Positions 7,411 to 17,179 of a stretch of DNA of 41,723 bases are shown here, in pieces. The DNA is from Dehalococcoidia bacterium. Lineage in GTDB: Bacteria > Chloroflexota > Dehalococcoidia > UBA3495. Under the pieces are notes generated by a model. It was not told the DNA's origin, made no database searches, and was given only the letters and a program-made list of their open reading frames with translations. Location: NCBI GenBank assembly GCA_030753265.1, contig JASMCQ010000074.1, forward strand, positions 1-41,723. Reading direction: 5' to 3'. Numbering within the stretch: position 1 is the stretch's first letter; each line of letters begins with the position of its first letter. A program made the position numbers and the translations under genes.

Positions 7411-7431
7411 GTGCTAAGGGGAATGACAAGT

Positions 7432-8733
7432 CTAAGGCGAAGCCCCTTGCGGGGGAGTGGTGTTCCCGGCATCCACCTTGAGCGGGAGCAGCAGGAGGCC
7501 CCCCAGCAGGAACAGGACGCTGCAGCTGATCAGCAAGGCATCGTAGCCGAGGCCCTCCGACATCCGGTTCAACAGGTCTATGCCTGGGCCCAGCAACTTG
7601 GCGGCAGCCGAGCCTCCGGTGGTGGACAGGTTGACGATGCCGATGTGCGTTCCTTCCCGGCCACTGGTGGCCAGGTCATTGGCCAGGGCCCAGTTGGAGC
7701 TGAGGAGGACGCCGATCATGGCGCCGAGGACGGTGGCCATTGTCACCAGATCTGTGGTGGTGTCCGCATTCAACAACCAGGCACTGCAGAGCGCGGCCCC
7801 AACGGTGCCGGCCAGCACCACCGGTTTGCGCCCCAGCTTGTCGGACAGCCAACCCGCCGGATAGACGCTGATGGCCAGGGCCAGTCCCACGGGTATGATC
7901 AGTCTCCCCAGTTCCTGGGCCGGGTTCTCCAGTTCCAGCACATCCCGAACGTAGAAGAGCCCAAAGGTTGGGAAGGCGGTGATGGCGGTCATTATCATGA
8001 GGCGGGAGATGAGGTACCAGTTGAGTTGAGGGTGGAGACTCCGGGCCGGTTGCAGCTCCGGCAGCACCGGGCCCTGGGCCAAGGCCCCAGCCGATTCTCT
8101 GTTGCGGACGGTCACGGAGGTGATGGCGGTGGCCGCGACCAGGGTGGCGCCCAGGAGCGCGAGGGCCGCCCACCGCCCATCGATAACGCCCCAGGCGGCC
8201 CCAAGGCCGATGATGGCGCTGCTGGCGACTATGAGGATCAGGCTTCCCGCGGCATCGGATAGGATCTTCAGCGCCGATGCCACACCGATCCTGTTGCTTG
8301 GCACCAGGTCCCGGATCAACGCCTGGTACGGTCCATACCCGATGTTGAAGTTGGCCTGGGTGAATAGCCATACTCCGAACAGGACCGGGTAGCTGGGAGC
8401 GAACCCAACCCCCGCCAGTCCCACGCAGACGAAGGCGCATCCCCACAGCAGGTACGGTACCCGCCGCCCCAGCCGGGTGCGGGTCCGGTCACTGTAGCGC
8501 CCCACCATGGGTTGCACCAGGGCGGCCACTATCAGCCCGGTGAACGACAGCGCCGACAGGTAGCTGTTCTTGAACTCTTCCGGCGCCACGTCCAGCACCA
8601 GGACCGGCAGGATGATCGTCATCATGGCCAGGTCAAAGCCAATCATGCCGAAGCCGTAGGCGCTCAGCCGGAGCAGCGCCAGGTGGCTCCATTGCGACTC
8701 CACCCAGTCTCGCGTCATCCAGCCGTCCGGCAT
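7432..8733 (-). CDS. MFS transporter
   Basis: This is an integral membrane permease of about 433 residues with many hydrophobic segments spaced as in the major facilitator superfamily. The loop between segments 2 and 3 reads GRYSDRTRTRLGRRVPY, an expanded form of the MFS G-x-x-x-D-R motif also seen in sugar/cation symporters of the GPH type. WLSDKLGRKPVV repeats the motif in the second half. A frame upstream of ATG 8733 is open for 53 codons, but its low-complexity Arg/Gly/Ser content does not look like protein, so I place the start at MPDGWMTRDW; no clear ribosome site supports it. The substrate is unknown: the GPH resemblance suggests a sugar or glycoside, but this is weak. Confidence 0.82.
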   Translation of the reverse strand: MPDGWMTRDWVESQWSHLALLRLSAYGFGMIGFDLAMMTIILPVLVLDVAPEEFKNSYLSALSFTGLIVAALVQPMVGRYSDRTRTRLGRRVPYLLWGCAFVCVGLAGVGFAPSYPVLFGVWLFTQANFNIGYGPYQALIRDLVPSNRIGVASALKILSDAAGSLILIVASSAIIGLGAAWGVIDGRWAALALLGATLVAATAITSVTVRNRESAGALAQGPVLPELQPARSLHPQLNWYLISRLMIMTAITAFPTFGLFYVRDVLELENPAQELGRLIIPVGLALAISVYPAGWLSDKLGRKPVVLAGTVGAALCSAWLLNADTTTDLVTMATVLGAMIGVLLSSNWALANDLATSGREGTHIGIVNLSTTGGSAAAKLLGPGIDLLNRMSEGLGYDALLISCSVLFLLGGLLLLPLKVDAGNTTPPQGASP

Positions 8734-9158
8734 GGGGAGACATATTCCGGGCCGGATGCCACCGGCCGCAATCCTCGCCGCCTGACTCGCGGCAACGCTA
8801 GTCCCACTTGATCTCCGCCTGAAGCCGGCTCGCCCGCCGGGGCTGCCCTGAAGGTGCCGCTGCTCAAGCTCAATGGGACTCTCTGCCGGCACCCTGACGG
8901 TGGTCCATGATACACCAGTCGTTCCGAAGCCGTGGCCGCAAAAAAGAGCACGATAGGCGTATCATCATGGAAGAAGCTGTGCAAGGGTAAGATTGAAGTG
9001 GGATAGCGGGGCGCGATAGAAGCCCTCGGATCCCCGCCTCAGGCGGCGCCGAAAGGCCGGCGAGGCCCGCCCGGGCCTCGAGAAGATCGTAAACAGAAGG
9101 TCCGGCCATCATCCGCCTCAGGTGTTACCCGAGGCAGCTGGCACTTCAACGTGGTTCG
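8734..9158. other. Gene-free stretch, 425 bp, with hairpins
   Basis: No gene is supported. Two hairpins lie here: a perfect eight-pair palindrome, CGAGGCCC with GGGCCTCG at 9061-9080, and a GCCTC/GAGGC stem at 9115-9135 just past the stop of the alpha/beta hydrolase. Neither is followed by a run of T on the minus strand, so they could be weak terminators at most. Confidence 0.4.
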
Positions 9159-9848
9159 TCACTTCAGCGTGGCAAGAAACCGCTCGATTTTCTCATTGAC
9201 CTGCTGGTACTTTTCCAGCTGGACGAAGTGGTTGCCGCCGGGAATGACTTCCTCTTGCGCGCCATCGATCTCCCGCGCCAGGTAATCGGAGTACTTGACC
9301 GGAGTCATGATGTCCCGGCTGCCGCAGACAACTTGGGTCGGAAGTTGAATCTTGCTGACCTGGTCCATCACGTCGAACTTGTCGCAGGACTGCAAGTCGG
9401 TCAGCTCAACGGCAGGCCCCACCTCGTTGGCCCGCAGCATCAGCACCCGGCCAATGTCGGACTCCACCGATTGGAAATACTCTTTCTGGCCCTGTAGCCA
9501 TAGCCCATTGTCGCGGCCCGGGTTCTCACAAAGGTTCAGGTATTGTGGGTGGACCTTGAGGCGGGCGCCGGTACCGATGAGAATAATTCCTCGAAGCTCT
9601 TCGGGATACATCAGGGCGTAGAGGAGGGTTATCGCGCCCCCCATGGAGTGGCCGCAAAGCACGATGTCTTTGTAGCGGCGGGCCGTGGTGTAACCCCGCA
9701 CCCACTCGAGATAGCCTTCGATGCTCACGCAGGCCTTGCCGGTAGGGTGGCCCGGCAGATCGATTGCCTTGGAGTTTCGGAAGTGACGCAATTGGTAGTA
9801 GAACGCGAGACTGGAGCTACCCGCTCCGTGTAGAAAAACCAACTTCAT
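9159..9848 (-). CDS. Alpha/beta hydrolase
   Basis: This is a 229-residue serine hydrolase of the alpha/beta fold (esterase or lipase-like), cytoplasmic. It shows the oxyanion motif FLHGAG near the N-terminus, the nucleophile elbow GHSMGG (Ser68), an acid in GSRDIMTP and the histidine in GGNHFVQLE, giving a full catalytic triad. The ATG at 9848 has AGGAG seven bases upstream and starts directly at the first strand (MKLVFLHGAG); an ATG ten codons earlier is not backed by such a site. It is read on the same strand as gyrA, which lies 241 bases upstream. The substrate is not predictable from this sequence. Confidence 0.87.
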   Translation of the reverse strand: MKLVFLHGAGSSSLAFYYQLRHFRNSKAIDLPGHPTGKACVSIEGYLEWVRGYTTARRYKDIVLCGHSMGGAITLLYALMYPEELRGIILIGTGARLKVHPQYLNLCENPGRDNGLWLQGQKEYFQSVESDIGRVLMLRANEVGPAVELTDLQSCDKFDVMDQVSKIQLPTQVVCGSRDIMTPVKYSDYLAREIDGAQEEVIPGGNHFVQLEKYQQVNEKIERFLATLK

Positions 9849-10089
9849 CGATGGCTCCTCGGTGATAATGATCGTCATTCGGCGTGATGGAGTCCGCTTT
9901 CGTCGCAGCTAAGGCAAAACCATTGTATACAGGCCCTGCTGAGGAAAGCAAGTGTTACCGCGGATCACCATGCAATAGAGGATTCAACCTTGATCCGCCA
10001 GGTTTCGAGCACAAACCAGCCGACGATCGGGCCGTCAACGTCGCCCGTTGCAATCTCCTGAAAGGAAAAGGTTCACTCCTTTCCAATGG

Positions 10090-12615
10090 TCAACTTGCGT
10101 CGGCGTCCCCGTCACCATTGGCCGGTTGGTGCCCGTTTTCGGAGCCATTGCTCCTCAGATTACTCGACTCCTGGAAGGCGGTGATTGACGCCACGTAGTC
10201 ATCAGGCTCGCGGTCGCGCCAAATGATGACACCCTGAGTGTCGCGGCCGACGACCCGGAAGTCCTCCAACGTTACCCGAATGACCTGGGCCTTGGCGGAG
10301 ATGACGAATATCTCCTGCCCGGCGGCGTCGGTCACCACCCGGGCCGCTGCCACGGGACCCGATTTCTCCGTCACCTTGAAGGTGCGGACGCCCTGGCCGC
10401 CTCTGGAGTGCCGCGGGTATCTGGAAACCGGGGTGGATTTGCCGTATCCTCGCTGGCTCACGATCAGCAAGTGGCTTCCCGGAGGTGCGGCCGCCATAAA
10501 GATCAATTGGTCGCCATTTAGAAGCCGCATCCCGCGAACGCCGCCGGCGGTGCGGGAGCGGGGCGTCAAATTGGCTACCGCGAACCGGATGGCCTGTCCT
10601 TTTTCGGAGACCATGATGACGTCTTTGGCTTCTCCCACCTCGGACACGCTGACCAGTTCGTCGCCGGTTTCCAGATCCATCACGATCAGGCCGCCGGGTC
10701 GAATGTGAGACAGTTCGCCGGTCTTCAAGGCTTTGACTTCGCCCATCTTGGTGGCCAGGATCAGGGGGTAGTCTTCCCGGGGATTTTGGATCGACAGCAT
10801 CGCCTGGACCTGCTCACCCCGACTCAGGGGGAGCAGGCTGACCAGGGGCGCGCCACGGGTGACTCTGTTGCTGTCACCAAGGATCTGGAACACCCGCAGA
10901 GGGTATACCCGCCCCCGGTTGGTGAAGAAGAAGAGGGTGTCGTGGGTATCCACCACGACGACCGTCATCAGGGTGTCGTCTTCCCTGGTGGCCATCCCCC
11001 GCACCCCTTTGCCGCCCCGGTGTTGGGTGCGGTAGGTCTTCACGGGCATCCGTTTGATGTAGCCCCGCTGGCTCATGGTGACGACAACGTCCTCGTTGGG
11101 AATCAACGACTCTATTGTCTGGTCCCCAATTTCCTCCTCGTAAATCACGGTGCGGCGTGGGTCGCCGAAGGTCTTCTTCAGCTTCCGGGTTTCGGTCTTG
11201 ATCTCCGCCATCACCTTGGCCGGATCGCCCAAAAGCGCTTCCAGGCCGGCGATGGTTTGCAGAAGGTCCCGGTGTTCCTGCTCCAGCTTCTCCCGTTCCA
11301 GCGCGGCCAAACGCCGTAGCTGCATGTCCAGGATTGCCTGGGCTTGAATCTGGCTGAGGGTCAGCTGCTCCATCAAGTTATTGCGGGCGGCCTCTACGTC
11401 CTGGGACCCCCGGATTATGGCGATCACCTCATCCAGGCGGTTTAACGCCAGCAACAGGCCTTGCACCACGTGATCGCGGTCCTGGGCCCGCTTCAACAGA
11501 TGCTCCGACCGGCGCCGGATCACCACCTGCCGGTGCTGAATGAACAGGGCCAGGGCCCGCCGCAGCGACATCACCTGGGGCTGGCCATCCACCAGGGCCA
11601 GCATGATGGTGTTGAACGAGGTGCGCAATGCCGTGTGGCGGAACAAGTTGTTCAGCACCACGTTTGCTTGAGCGTCCCGGCGCAGTTCAATCACGATCCG
11701 CATTCCCTGGCGGTCCGACTCGTCCCGGATGTCGGAAATCCCTTCGACCTTCTTGCTCCGCACCAGGTGAGCTATCTTTTCCACCAGGTTGGCCTTGTTC
11801 ACCTGATAGGGCAACTCGCTGATGATGATCTGCTCCCGGCCACCCCGGACCTCCTCGATCTCGGTGGTGGCTTCCATCACGATGCGTCCCCGGCCCGTGG
11901 TGTAGCTGTCGACGATGCCGGAGCGGCCCCGGATAATGGCGCCGGTGGGGAAATCAGGGCCCGATACGAAATGGAGGAGCTTCTCAGCCTCGCAGTCGGG
12001 GTGGTCAATCATGTAGATGAGGGCGTCACAGATCTCGCTAAGGTTGTGGGGGGGTATGTTGGTGGCCATGCCCACGGCGATGCCCGAAGCCCCGTTGACC
12101 AGCATGTTGGGCAGGCGGGCGGGCAAGACCGTCGGCTCTTCCAGGGAATCGTCGAAGTTGGCCGTAAAATCTACGGTGTTGAGATCGATGTCCGCCAGCA
12201 GTTCCTCGGCGATGAGGGTCAAGCGGGCCTCGGTGTACCGCATGGCCGCCGGCGGGTCGCCGTCGACGCTCCCGAAGTTTCCCTGCCCGTGGACCAGGGG
12301 GTAGCGCAGTGAAAACGGCTGAGCCATCCGGACCAGGGCGTCGTAGACCGAGCTGTCGCCATGAGGATGGTATTTGCCAAGCACTTCGCCCACGATACGG
12401 GCGGCCTTCTTGAAGGAGGTATTGGACCGCAGGCCCATGTCCCGCATGGCAAAGAGGATGCGCCGCTGCACCGGCTTCAAGCCATCCCGCACGTCCGGCA
12501 GGGCACGGGACACGATTACGCTCATGGCGTAGCTCAGGTAGGACGTGCGCATCTCTTCTTCGATGCGGACAATCGGGCTTTGCTCGGCGGGCGGTGGAGG
12601 CGTACTGGTTACCAT
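10090..12615 (-). CDS. gyrA: DNA gyrase subunit A
   Basis: GyrA is the DNA-breaking subunit of gyrase, which introduces negative supercoils with GyrB and ATP. The 841-residue product is full length. [18 protein letters not shown] opens the winged-helix domain. The quinolone region [17 protein letters not shown] keeps Ser88 and Asp92, which match E. coli Ser83 and Asp87, so no classical resistance change is seen. [10 protein letters not shown] holds the catalytic Tyr127. A coiled tower region follows, then QHRGGKGV, a form of the GyrA box with His in place of the first Arg, at the head of the beta-pinwheel that wraps DNA. ATG 12615 has AGGAG nine bases upstream; an out-of-frame ATG lies seven bases before it. 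gyrB is not in the window. Confidence 0.97.
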   Translation of the reverse strand: MVTSTPPPPAEQSPIVRIEEEMRTSYLSYAMSVIVSRALPDVRDGLKPVQRRILFAMRDMGLRSNTSFKKAARIVGEVLGKYHPHGDSSVYDALVRMAQPFSLRYPLVHGQGNFGSVDGDPPAAMRYTEARLTLIAEELLADIDLNTVDFTANFDDSLEEPTVLPARLPNMLVNGASGIAVGMATNIPPHNLSEICDALIYMIDHPDCEAEKLLHFVSGPDFPTGAIIRGRSGIVDSYTTGRGRIVMEATTEIEEVRGGREQIIISELPYQVNKANLVEKIAHLVRSKKVEGISDIRDESDRQGMRIVIELRRDAQANVVLNNLFRHTALRTSFNTIMLALVDGQPQVMSLRRALALFIQHRQVVIRRRSEHLLKRAQDRDHVVQGLLLALNRLDEVIAIIRGSQDVEAARNNLMEQLTLSQIQAQAILDMQLRRLAALEREKLEQEHRDLLQTIAGLEALLGDPAKVMAEIKTETRKLKKTFGDPRRTVIYEEEIGDQTIESLIPNEDVVVTMSQRGYIKRMPVKTYRTQHRGGKGVRGMATREDDTLMTVVVVDTHDTLFFFTNRGRVYPLRVFQILGDSNRVTRGAPLVSLLPLSRGEQVQAMLSIQNPREDYPLILATKMGEVKALKTGELSHIRPGGLIVMDLETGDELVSVSEVGEAKDVIMVSEKGQAIRFAVANLTPRSRTAGGVRGMRLLNGDQLIFMAAAPPGSHLLIVSQRGYGKSTPVSRYPRHSRGGQGVRTFKVTEKSGPVAAARVVTDAAGQEIFVISAKAQVIRVTLEDFRVVGRDTQGVIIWRDREPDDYVASITAFQESSNLRSNGSENGHQPANGDGDADAS

Positions 12616-12858
12616 CGATCATTGCTCCTTAATAGTGATGGTCCGCGACCATTGGCCGGTTCTCCGTTGGGGCGCCGGGTTGGGGCGCCGGCGGCTACGG
12701 GCGTCTTCAAACACGCGATCTCGAACCAGAGTTGGTCGAAGCCCTGGATTTCGGGGCGCTCGGGCACTCGCGTCACCGGCATTCAACTCCCGCAATTACA
12801 CCCTAGCCTGACGGCTCGGCCGTTGTCGCTCAGCGGCCCCGCTGCCGGCCTGCTTGGA

Positions 12859-13569
12859 TCAGGCGCCTCGGGACGCCGCATGATCCTCGGCCCGTTCGCC
12901 GAAGGCCGTGAACAGGTTGGCGAAAAGCCCCGGGACCTCATCCTGGCGCTCGGGGTGGCACTGGAGCCCGATCACCCAGCTATGCTCCGGGCTTTCCAAT
13001 CCCTCGACGAGTCCGTCGTTCACATCGTAGGCCGTGGCCATCAGCCGGGGAGACCGTTGAGCCTCGCGTAGTCCCTGATGATGGAGGCTGTTGACTCGAA
13101 AAAAACCGGCGGCTCCGATGACGGCCGCCGCCTTGGCGCCCGGTGACAAATAGATTTGGTGCCTCCTGGGGACCCACTTCCCGTCCCGCTGCTCCATGCG
13201 ATGGTCCGGCAAGTCCTGGATCAGCCGGCCGCCGAAAGCCACGTTGAGCACCTGCATCCCCCGGCAGATGGCCAGCACGGGCATGTCCTGCTCCAGGGCG
13301 TAGCCCAGAAGCCGCAGGTCCAGGTCGTCCAGAGGGCGGCAGACTTCCAGGCCGGCGGCTGGGTCCGGTGTGGCGCCGTACAGACGCGGGTCCACATCGG
13401 GGCCACCCGGCAGCAACAGCCCGCCAACACCCTCCATAAGGACCTCGACCGGCTTCGACCCTGCCTCCGCGGGGAGCAACAGGCGTACATTGACTCCCAG
13501 ATGCTCCAACACCTCAACGTATCGGCGAGCGTTACGATGGTCTGCGGAGGTCAGAAGTACGTTCGCCAT
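12859..13569 (-). CDS. Gamma-glutamyl-gamma-aminobutyrate hydrolase-like class I amidotransferase (PuuD family)
   Basis: This is a peptidase C26 family protein of 236 residues. Relatives hydrolyse gamma-glutamyl amides such as gamma-Glu-GABA in putrescine use. Key blocks are LLLPGGPDVDPRLYG, the nucleophile elbow AICRGMQVLNVAFGG (Cys102), VNSLHHQG and GLQCHPE (His205, Glu207), which is the complete Cys-His-Glu triad. Two ATGs are possible, 13581 and 13569. The second is preferred because the product then begins MANVLLTS, like relatives, and a promoter ends almost at that codon, suggesting leaderless or near-leaderless translation. No other polyamine genes are nearby, so the substrate is inferred only from the family. 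Confidence 0.85.
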   Translation of the reverse strand: MANVLLTSADHRNARRYVEVLEHLGVNVRLLLPAEAGSKPVEVLMEGVGGLLLPGGPDVDPRLYGATPDPAAGLEVCRPLDDLDLRLLGYALEQDMPVLAICRGMQVLNVAFGGRLIQDLPDHRMEQRDGKWVPRRHQIYLSPGAKAAAVIGAAGFFRVNSLHHQGLREAQRSPRLMATAYDVNDGLVEGLESPEHSWVIGLQCHPERQDEVPGLFANLFTAFGERAEDHAASRGA

Positions 13570-13579
13570 ACGACATAAC

Positions 13580-13607
13580 ATTGTATCCTATAAGGCCATG
13601 GATGCAA
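13580..13607 (-). promoter_or_regulatory. Promoter of the PuuD-like gene, near-leaderless
   Basis: On the minus strand TTGCAT (13607-13602) and TACAAT (13585-13580) are 16 bases apart. Transcription would start about 13573, only a few bases before the ATG at 13569, and there is no ribosome site, as expected for a leaderless message. Confidence 0.5.
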
Positions 13608-13778
13608 AGGATAATTAGATACAATATATCGCGTTTCACGCTGGCTGCCGCCACCGCCCGTTTGCGTGCCAAGGGCGTTTTTGATAATCTGGAGTGGCTA
13701 GGCTTGCCTGATTTGTCGCGCATCGGGATAAAGAGCGCGGGCCGAGCTTAGAATCAGTCCTCCCAGCGGGTTGGAGCG

Positions 13779-14938
13779 ATGAAAGAAGTCATACAAGGGG
13801 CCGTTGATCTCCTGAAAGAGGGACAGCCCTGCGTGCTGGCTACCGTGGTCAGGACCAAGGGCTCGACCCCCCAAAAGCCCGGCGCCATGCTGCTGGTACG
13901 GCCGGACGGGACCGGTGAGGGCACCCTGGGTGGGGGCTGCGTGGAGGGGGACATCTGGTTCGCCGCCAAGGAGATACTGCGCCTGGGCGGTGGGCCGGAG
14001 TTCAAAGACTATCTCTTGAATGAAGATGTCGCGGCCCGGGATGGCCTGGTCTGCGGCGGCACCATGTATTTCTATTTGGAGCTCCTGGTGGAGCCGTCGG
14101 ACTTCCTGACCATCGGCTCCGAGATCTTGGGAGCGTACTCGGGCGGAAATCCGGTAAGCCTGGCCACGGTGGTCAACTCCCCTCGGGAGTGGCCAGCCGG
14201 GGAGCCAAGCTGCTGGTCCGCATCGACGGCTCGACCACCGGCACCCTGGGCAGCTCCGAGTTGGACACCAGGATTGGGGAAATCGCCCGGCGCATGGCCG
14301 ACCTGGGCAGTGCCGAGTCGATAATTGATGACGCCGGCACCGAGGTGTTCGTCGAGGGTTTTACCACGCCGCCCACTCTGGTGATGGTGGGCGGCGGACA
14401 CGTGGGGAAAGCCACGGCCGACCTGGCCCACACGCTGGGTTATCGTGTGTTCATCGTCGACGACCGCCCCGAGTTCGCCAACCCCGAGCGATTCCCCTAT
14501 GCGGAGCAGGTGATTGTCGTCCCTTACGACAAGATGTCCGATAGCCTTTCCATCAACGTGAACAGCTTCGTGGTGGTGGCAACCCGGGGGCATCGCTACG
14601 ACGACATGGCCCTTGAGTCCGCCCTGGACACCCGGGCCCGGTACATTGGCCTGCTGGGCAGCCGGCGCAAGACGCTGATGATCTACCAGCGGCTGGTCCG
14701 GCAGGGCACGCCCGTGGAGCGGATTAAAGAGGTCCACTCTCCAATCGGCTTGAACATCGGCGCCCTGACGCCTGAGGAGATAGCGGTCAGCATCATGTCG
14801 GAGATCACCATGGTCCGGCGAGGCGGGACGGGGGGCCAGATGAGAATGGACGATTGGTACACCGACCGGGCGGCCGCCATCGCCCAGCGGGTGCCGGCGG
14901 GTGATGGAAGCGTAGGCGTCTCGCCCGCTGATGGCTGA
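13779..14938 (+). pseudogene. xdhC: XdhC-family molybdenum-hydroxylase maturation protein, frameshifted
   Basis: XdhC proteins load the sulfurated molybdenum cofactor into xanthine dehydrogenase-like enzymes. The N-terminal part (13779 to about 14182) has the XdhC/CoxI domain: CVLATVVRTKGSTPQKPGA, GEGTLGGGCVEGD and LVCGGTMYF. The C-terminal part, in another frame up to 14938, has VASRGAKLLVRIDGS and then the XdhC Rossmann domain: TLVMVGGGHVGKATADL, VDDRPEFANPERFP and YIGLLGSRRK. The two join perfectly if one C is added to the four-C run at 14179-14182 (giving NSPSGVASRG), for about 386 residues, the normal length. So one base is missing, either a real mutation or a homopolymer read error; no slippery heptamer is seen. 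The MocA-like gene overlaps its end by eight bases. Confidence 0.85.
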
Positions 14939-15554
14939 CACCGCTGCGATACTACTGGCGGCGGGAGAGTCTCGTCGCATGGGACGGTTGAAGGCCCTGC
15001 TTCCCTGGCGGGGCACCACGCTGCTGGTCCACCAGGTCTCGGCCCTGCGGGAGGCCGGCGTCGGCCAGGTTGTTGTGGTCCTGGGCCACCAAGTCGAACG
15101 GCTGGAACCGGAAATCAGGGACATTGCCGGGGTCACCTGGGCGGTCAACCCCGACTACCATCAAGGGAAGACCACCTCCATCAAGGTGGGCATGGGCGCG
15201 CTGGGCCCGGAGGACCTCGCCGCCATCCTCATCCTCAACGTGGACCAGCCCCGGCGCCCCGATACGATCCGTGAGCTGATTCGCCGGCATTTCGCGGGGG
15301 GCGGTCTCATCACGATACCCACGTATCGCGGGAAGGGGGGGCATCCAATCGTGTTGGACCCGGCGCTGTTGCCCGAGCTGCGGTCGATCAGTGAGGAGGC
15401 ATTCGGAGTCAAGGCCGTCGTGCGGGCCCATGAGGACTCCACCTGCCGCGTGGAGATGGCAACCCCGGAGGTGCTGTGGGACTTGAATACCCCCGGCGAG
15501 TACCGGGAAGCCCTCGCCGCCGAGGGTTCACCCGGCCCGGTTGAGCGGCCTTGA
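14931..15554 (+). CDS. MocA/MobA-like nucleotidyltransferase (molybdenum cofactor cytidylyltransferase)
   Basis: This 207-residue NTP transferase likely joins CTP to molybdopterin, making the dinucleotide cofactor used by xanthine-dehydrogenase-type enzymes. LLAAGESRRMGRLKALLPW (about residues 8-26) is the nucleotide-binding signature. VVVVLGH and LILNVDQPRRPD carry the metal-binding acid, GKGGHPIVLD is the conserved pocket, and the end has the DLNTPGEY motif of the family. ATG 14931 overlaps the end of the xdhC gene by eight bases, which means translational coupling and fits the shared pathway. A strong terminator follows at 15583-15617. The target enzyme (an XDH/CoxL-like hydroxylase) is not in the window. 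Confidence 0.87.
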   Translation: MADTAAILLAAGESRRMGRLKALLPWRGTTLLVHQVSALREAGVGQVVVVLGHQVERLEPEIRDIAGVTWAVNPDYHQGKTTSIKVGMGALGPEDLAAILILNVDQPRRPDTIRELIRRHFAGGGLITIPTYRGKGGHPIVLDPALLPELRSISEEAFGVKAVVRAHEDSTCRVEMATPEVLWDLNTPGEYREALAAEGSPGPVERP

Positions 15555-15582
15555 ATCTTTGGGCCGGAAGAAGCCAGGCAAA

Positions 15583-15617
15583 AAATCAGGACCCGGATAT
15601 CCGCCGGGTCCTGATTT
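15583..15617 (+). terminator. Strong terminator after the MocA-like gene
   Basis: A 14-pair perfect stem (AAATCAGGACCCGG with CCGGGTCCTGATTT) closes a seven-base loop, with A-rich sequence before and TTTAT at its end. It begins 28 bases after the stop codon of the cytidylyltransferase gene and could work in both directions. Confidence 0.85.
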
Positions 15618-16063
15618 ATGTGTCGTAGCCCCGCTGTTTCGGTCACGAAACCGAAGAGGTCACCCGAGTACAGCATTCGGGGTTATCTGACCAATTTCTA
15701 CAATAGCGCGGGGCTTACGTACCCCGGCATCCCTGCTGGTGGATTGACCGCCCTTCTTCATCCCCGCCACCAGCAGGGACGGGACGAGGGAAGACCCAAC
15801 AATGATTCAGCACGAACAGCGAAATCATTTCCACCTCCTCACCGACATTCTCTCTGTCAAGTAAGGCACCGTGATCCTTACTCAACTATATTCTACCAAC
15901 ACTTCCTTCGATTGGCAAGGGGCTCGGGGCGAATATTGCCGCCATTCCATTATTACCTAGAGATGCTTCGTATCTTGCGCGCGTTGGGCGACGGAAGCCA
16001 TATGTATAGAACTGTTAAAAGTGCGAAAACAGTTGATAAGTCTCCGCGATGCAACGGCCTCCC

Positions 16064-16092
16064 TTGACATCCGTTGCGCAGTCTGCTAATTC
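16064..16092 (+). promoter_or_regulatory. Promoter of the NmrA-like epimerase gene
   Basis: A perfect TTGACA (16064-16069) is followed after 17 bases by TAATTC (16087-16092). Transcription would begin near 16099, about 90 bases before the TTG start at 16192. Confidence 0.6.
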
Positions 16093-16191
16093 TTGTTTGC
16101 CGAGGCGATGCGGGCCCAGGTTGCCGTAAACTGGAGCCGGCCGGTTGGACGCTCTCGACACTCGAAATCTTGCGCCCAGGGAGGGCATGAT

Positions 16192-17142
16192 TTGCTGGTT
16201 CTGGTTACCGGGGCCACGGGCTTTTTAGGACGCCGGGTGGTGCCGGAGTTGCAAATCCATCGCCACGAGGTCCGGTGCCTGGTGCACACCCCCGGGCGGG
16301 AGCGTGTCTTTCCGCCTCGGTCGGTGGATGTCCACTACGGCGATGCCCTCGACCCCGGAGCCGTGGCCGCCGCGTTCTACGATGTGGAGGCGGTGGTCCA
16401 CCTGGTGGGCGCCATCCGCCAACGGAAGGGGCGGACCTACGACCGGATCAACCGGCAGGGCGTCGTCAACGTGCTGGCGGCGGCGAAGGACGCCGGGGTC
16501 AAACACTTTATCTACGTGAGCACCATCGGCGCCACCAGCAATCCCTCCTATCCGTATTTGTACAGCAAGTGGCGGGGGGAACAGGCGGTGGTGGACAGCG
16601 GGCTGCCCTACACGATCCTCCAGCCCTCGGTCATGTTCGGCCAGGGCGACGAATTCTTGAACGCCCTGGCGGGGCTGGTGAGGGTCTTTCCTCTGGTGCC
16701 GGTGGTGGGATCGGGTAGAAACCGGCTCCAGCCCGTGGCCGTTGAAGATGTGGCCCGGTGCATCGCCGTCACGGTGGGCCGGGAAAACCTGAAAGGCAAG
16801 ACCATCGAGCTGGGCGGCCCCCAACAGCTCGCCTACAATGAGATCGTCGCCATCGTGGCCCGTACCCTGGGCAAACGGCGCCTGCGGTTTAACATTCCGG
16901 TCTGGGCGATGTATCCCTTCACCGCTTTAATGCAGCGGCTGCTGGCGCGCCCGCCCGTGACCACCGACCAACTCCGGATGCTCGCCATTCGAAGTGTCGC
17001 CGACGTGGGTGTCATTGAAGGGACTTTTGGCTTTACCCCGCAACCGCTGGAAGGTAACATAGACTATGTCAGGTCGGTTGGCATCAGGGACGGGCTCAAC
17101 ATCATCACAGGCTTGATGCCCTCCCATATCCGGGACCACTAA
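16192..17142 (+). CDS. NAD(P)-binding atypical SDR (NmrA / NDUFA9-like)
   Basis: This 316-residue Rossmann-fold protein begins with LVTGATGFLGRRVVPEL (a GxxGxxG nucleotide-binding loop), followed by RCLVHTP, VHYGDALD, VVHLVGAI and FIYVSTIGA. YLYSKWRGEQAV supplies a YxxxK pair. The C-terminal half resembles the NDUFA9/NmrA branch of atypical SDRs, which in bacteria are linked to quinone or respiratory functions or act as redox sensors. I placed the start at TTG 16192, seven bases after AGGGAGG, because the protein then begins at the first strand; an earlier in-frame TTG would start inside the -10 box. The start of folC lies 37 bases downstream of the stop, so the genes may be co-transcribed. 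The substrate is unknown. Confidence 0.82.
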   Translation: MLVLVTGATGFLGRRVVPELQIHRHEVRCLVHTPGRERVFPPRSVDVHYGDALDPGAVAAAFYDVEAVVHLVGAIRQRKGRTYDRINRQGVVNVLAAAKDAGVKHFIYVSTIGATSNPSYPYLYSKWRGEQAVVDSGLPYTILQPSVMFGQGDEFLNALAGLVRVFPLVPVVGSGRNRLQPVAVEDVARCIAVTVGRENLKGKTIELGGPQQLAYNEIVAIVARTLGKRRLRFNIPVWAMYPFTALMQRLLARPPVTTDQLRMLAIRSVADVGVIEGTFGFTPQPLEGNIDYVRSVGIRDGLNIITGLMPSHIRDH

Positions 17143-17179
17143 TCTTATTGTCCGGCCTGTCCGGTTACTCGGGTGCCCA

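Larger units (their letters stand above)
15555..16191. other. Intergenic region with terminator, hairpin, dyad and promoter
   Basis: This 637-bp gap has no supported gene. In order it holds the terminator 15583-15617, a 13-pair inverted repeat (TCCCTGCTGGTGG at 15730-15742 with its complement at 15767-15779), a more AT-rich part, a small dyad AACTGTT/AACAGTT (16010-16016 and 16028-16034) that could be an operator, and the promoter at 16064-16092. Confidence 0.5.

Noticed and set aside
6239..7429. 396-codon minus-strand frame opposite the aldolase gene
   Set aside because: It crosses two repeat elements and mirrors the codon pattern of the plus-strand aldolase, which has clear motifs.
14179..14190. 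Programmed frameshift in xdhC
   Set aside because: There is no slippery heptamer of the X-XXY-YYZ type, and the family is not known for frameshifting; a lost base is simpler.
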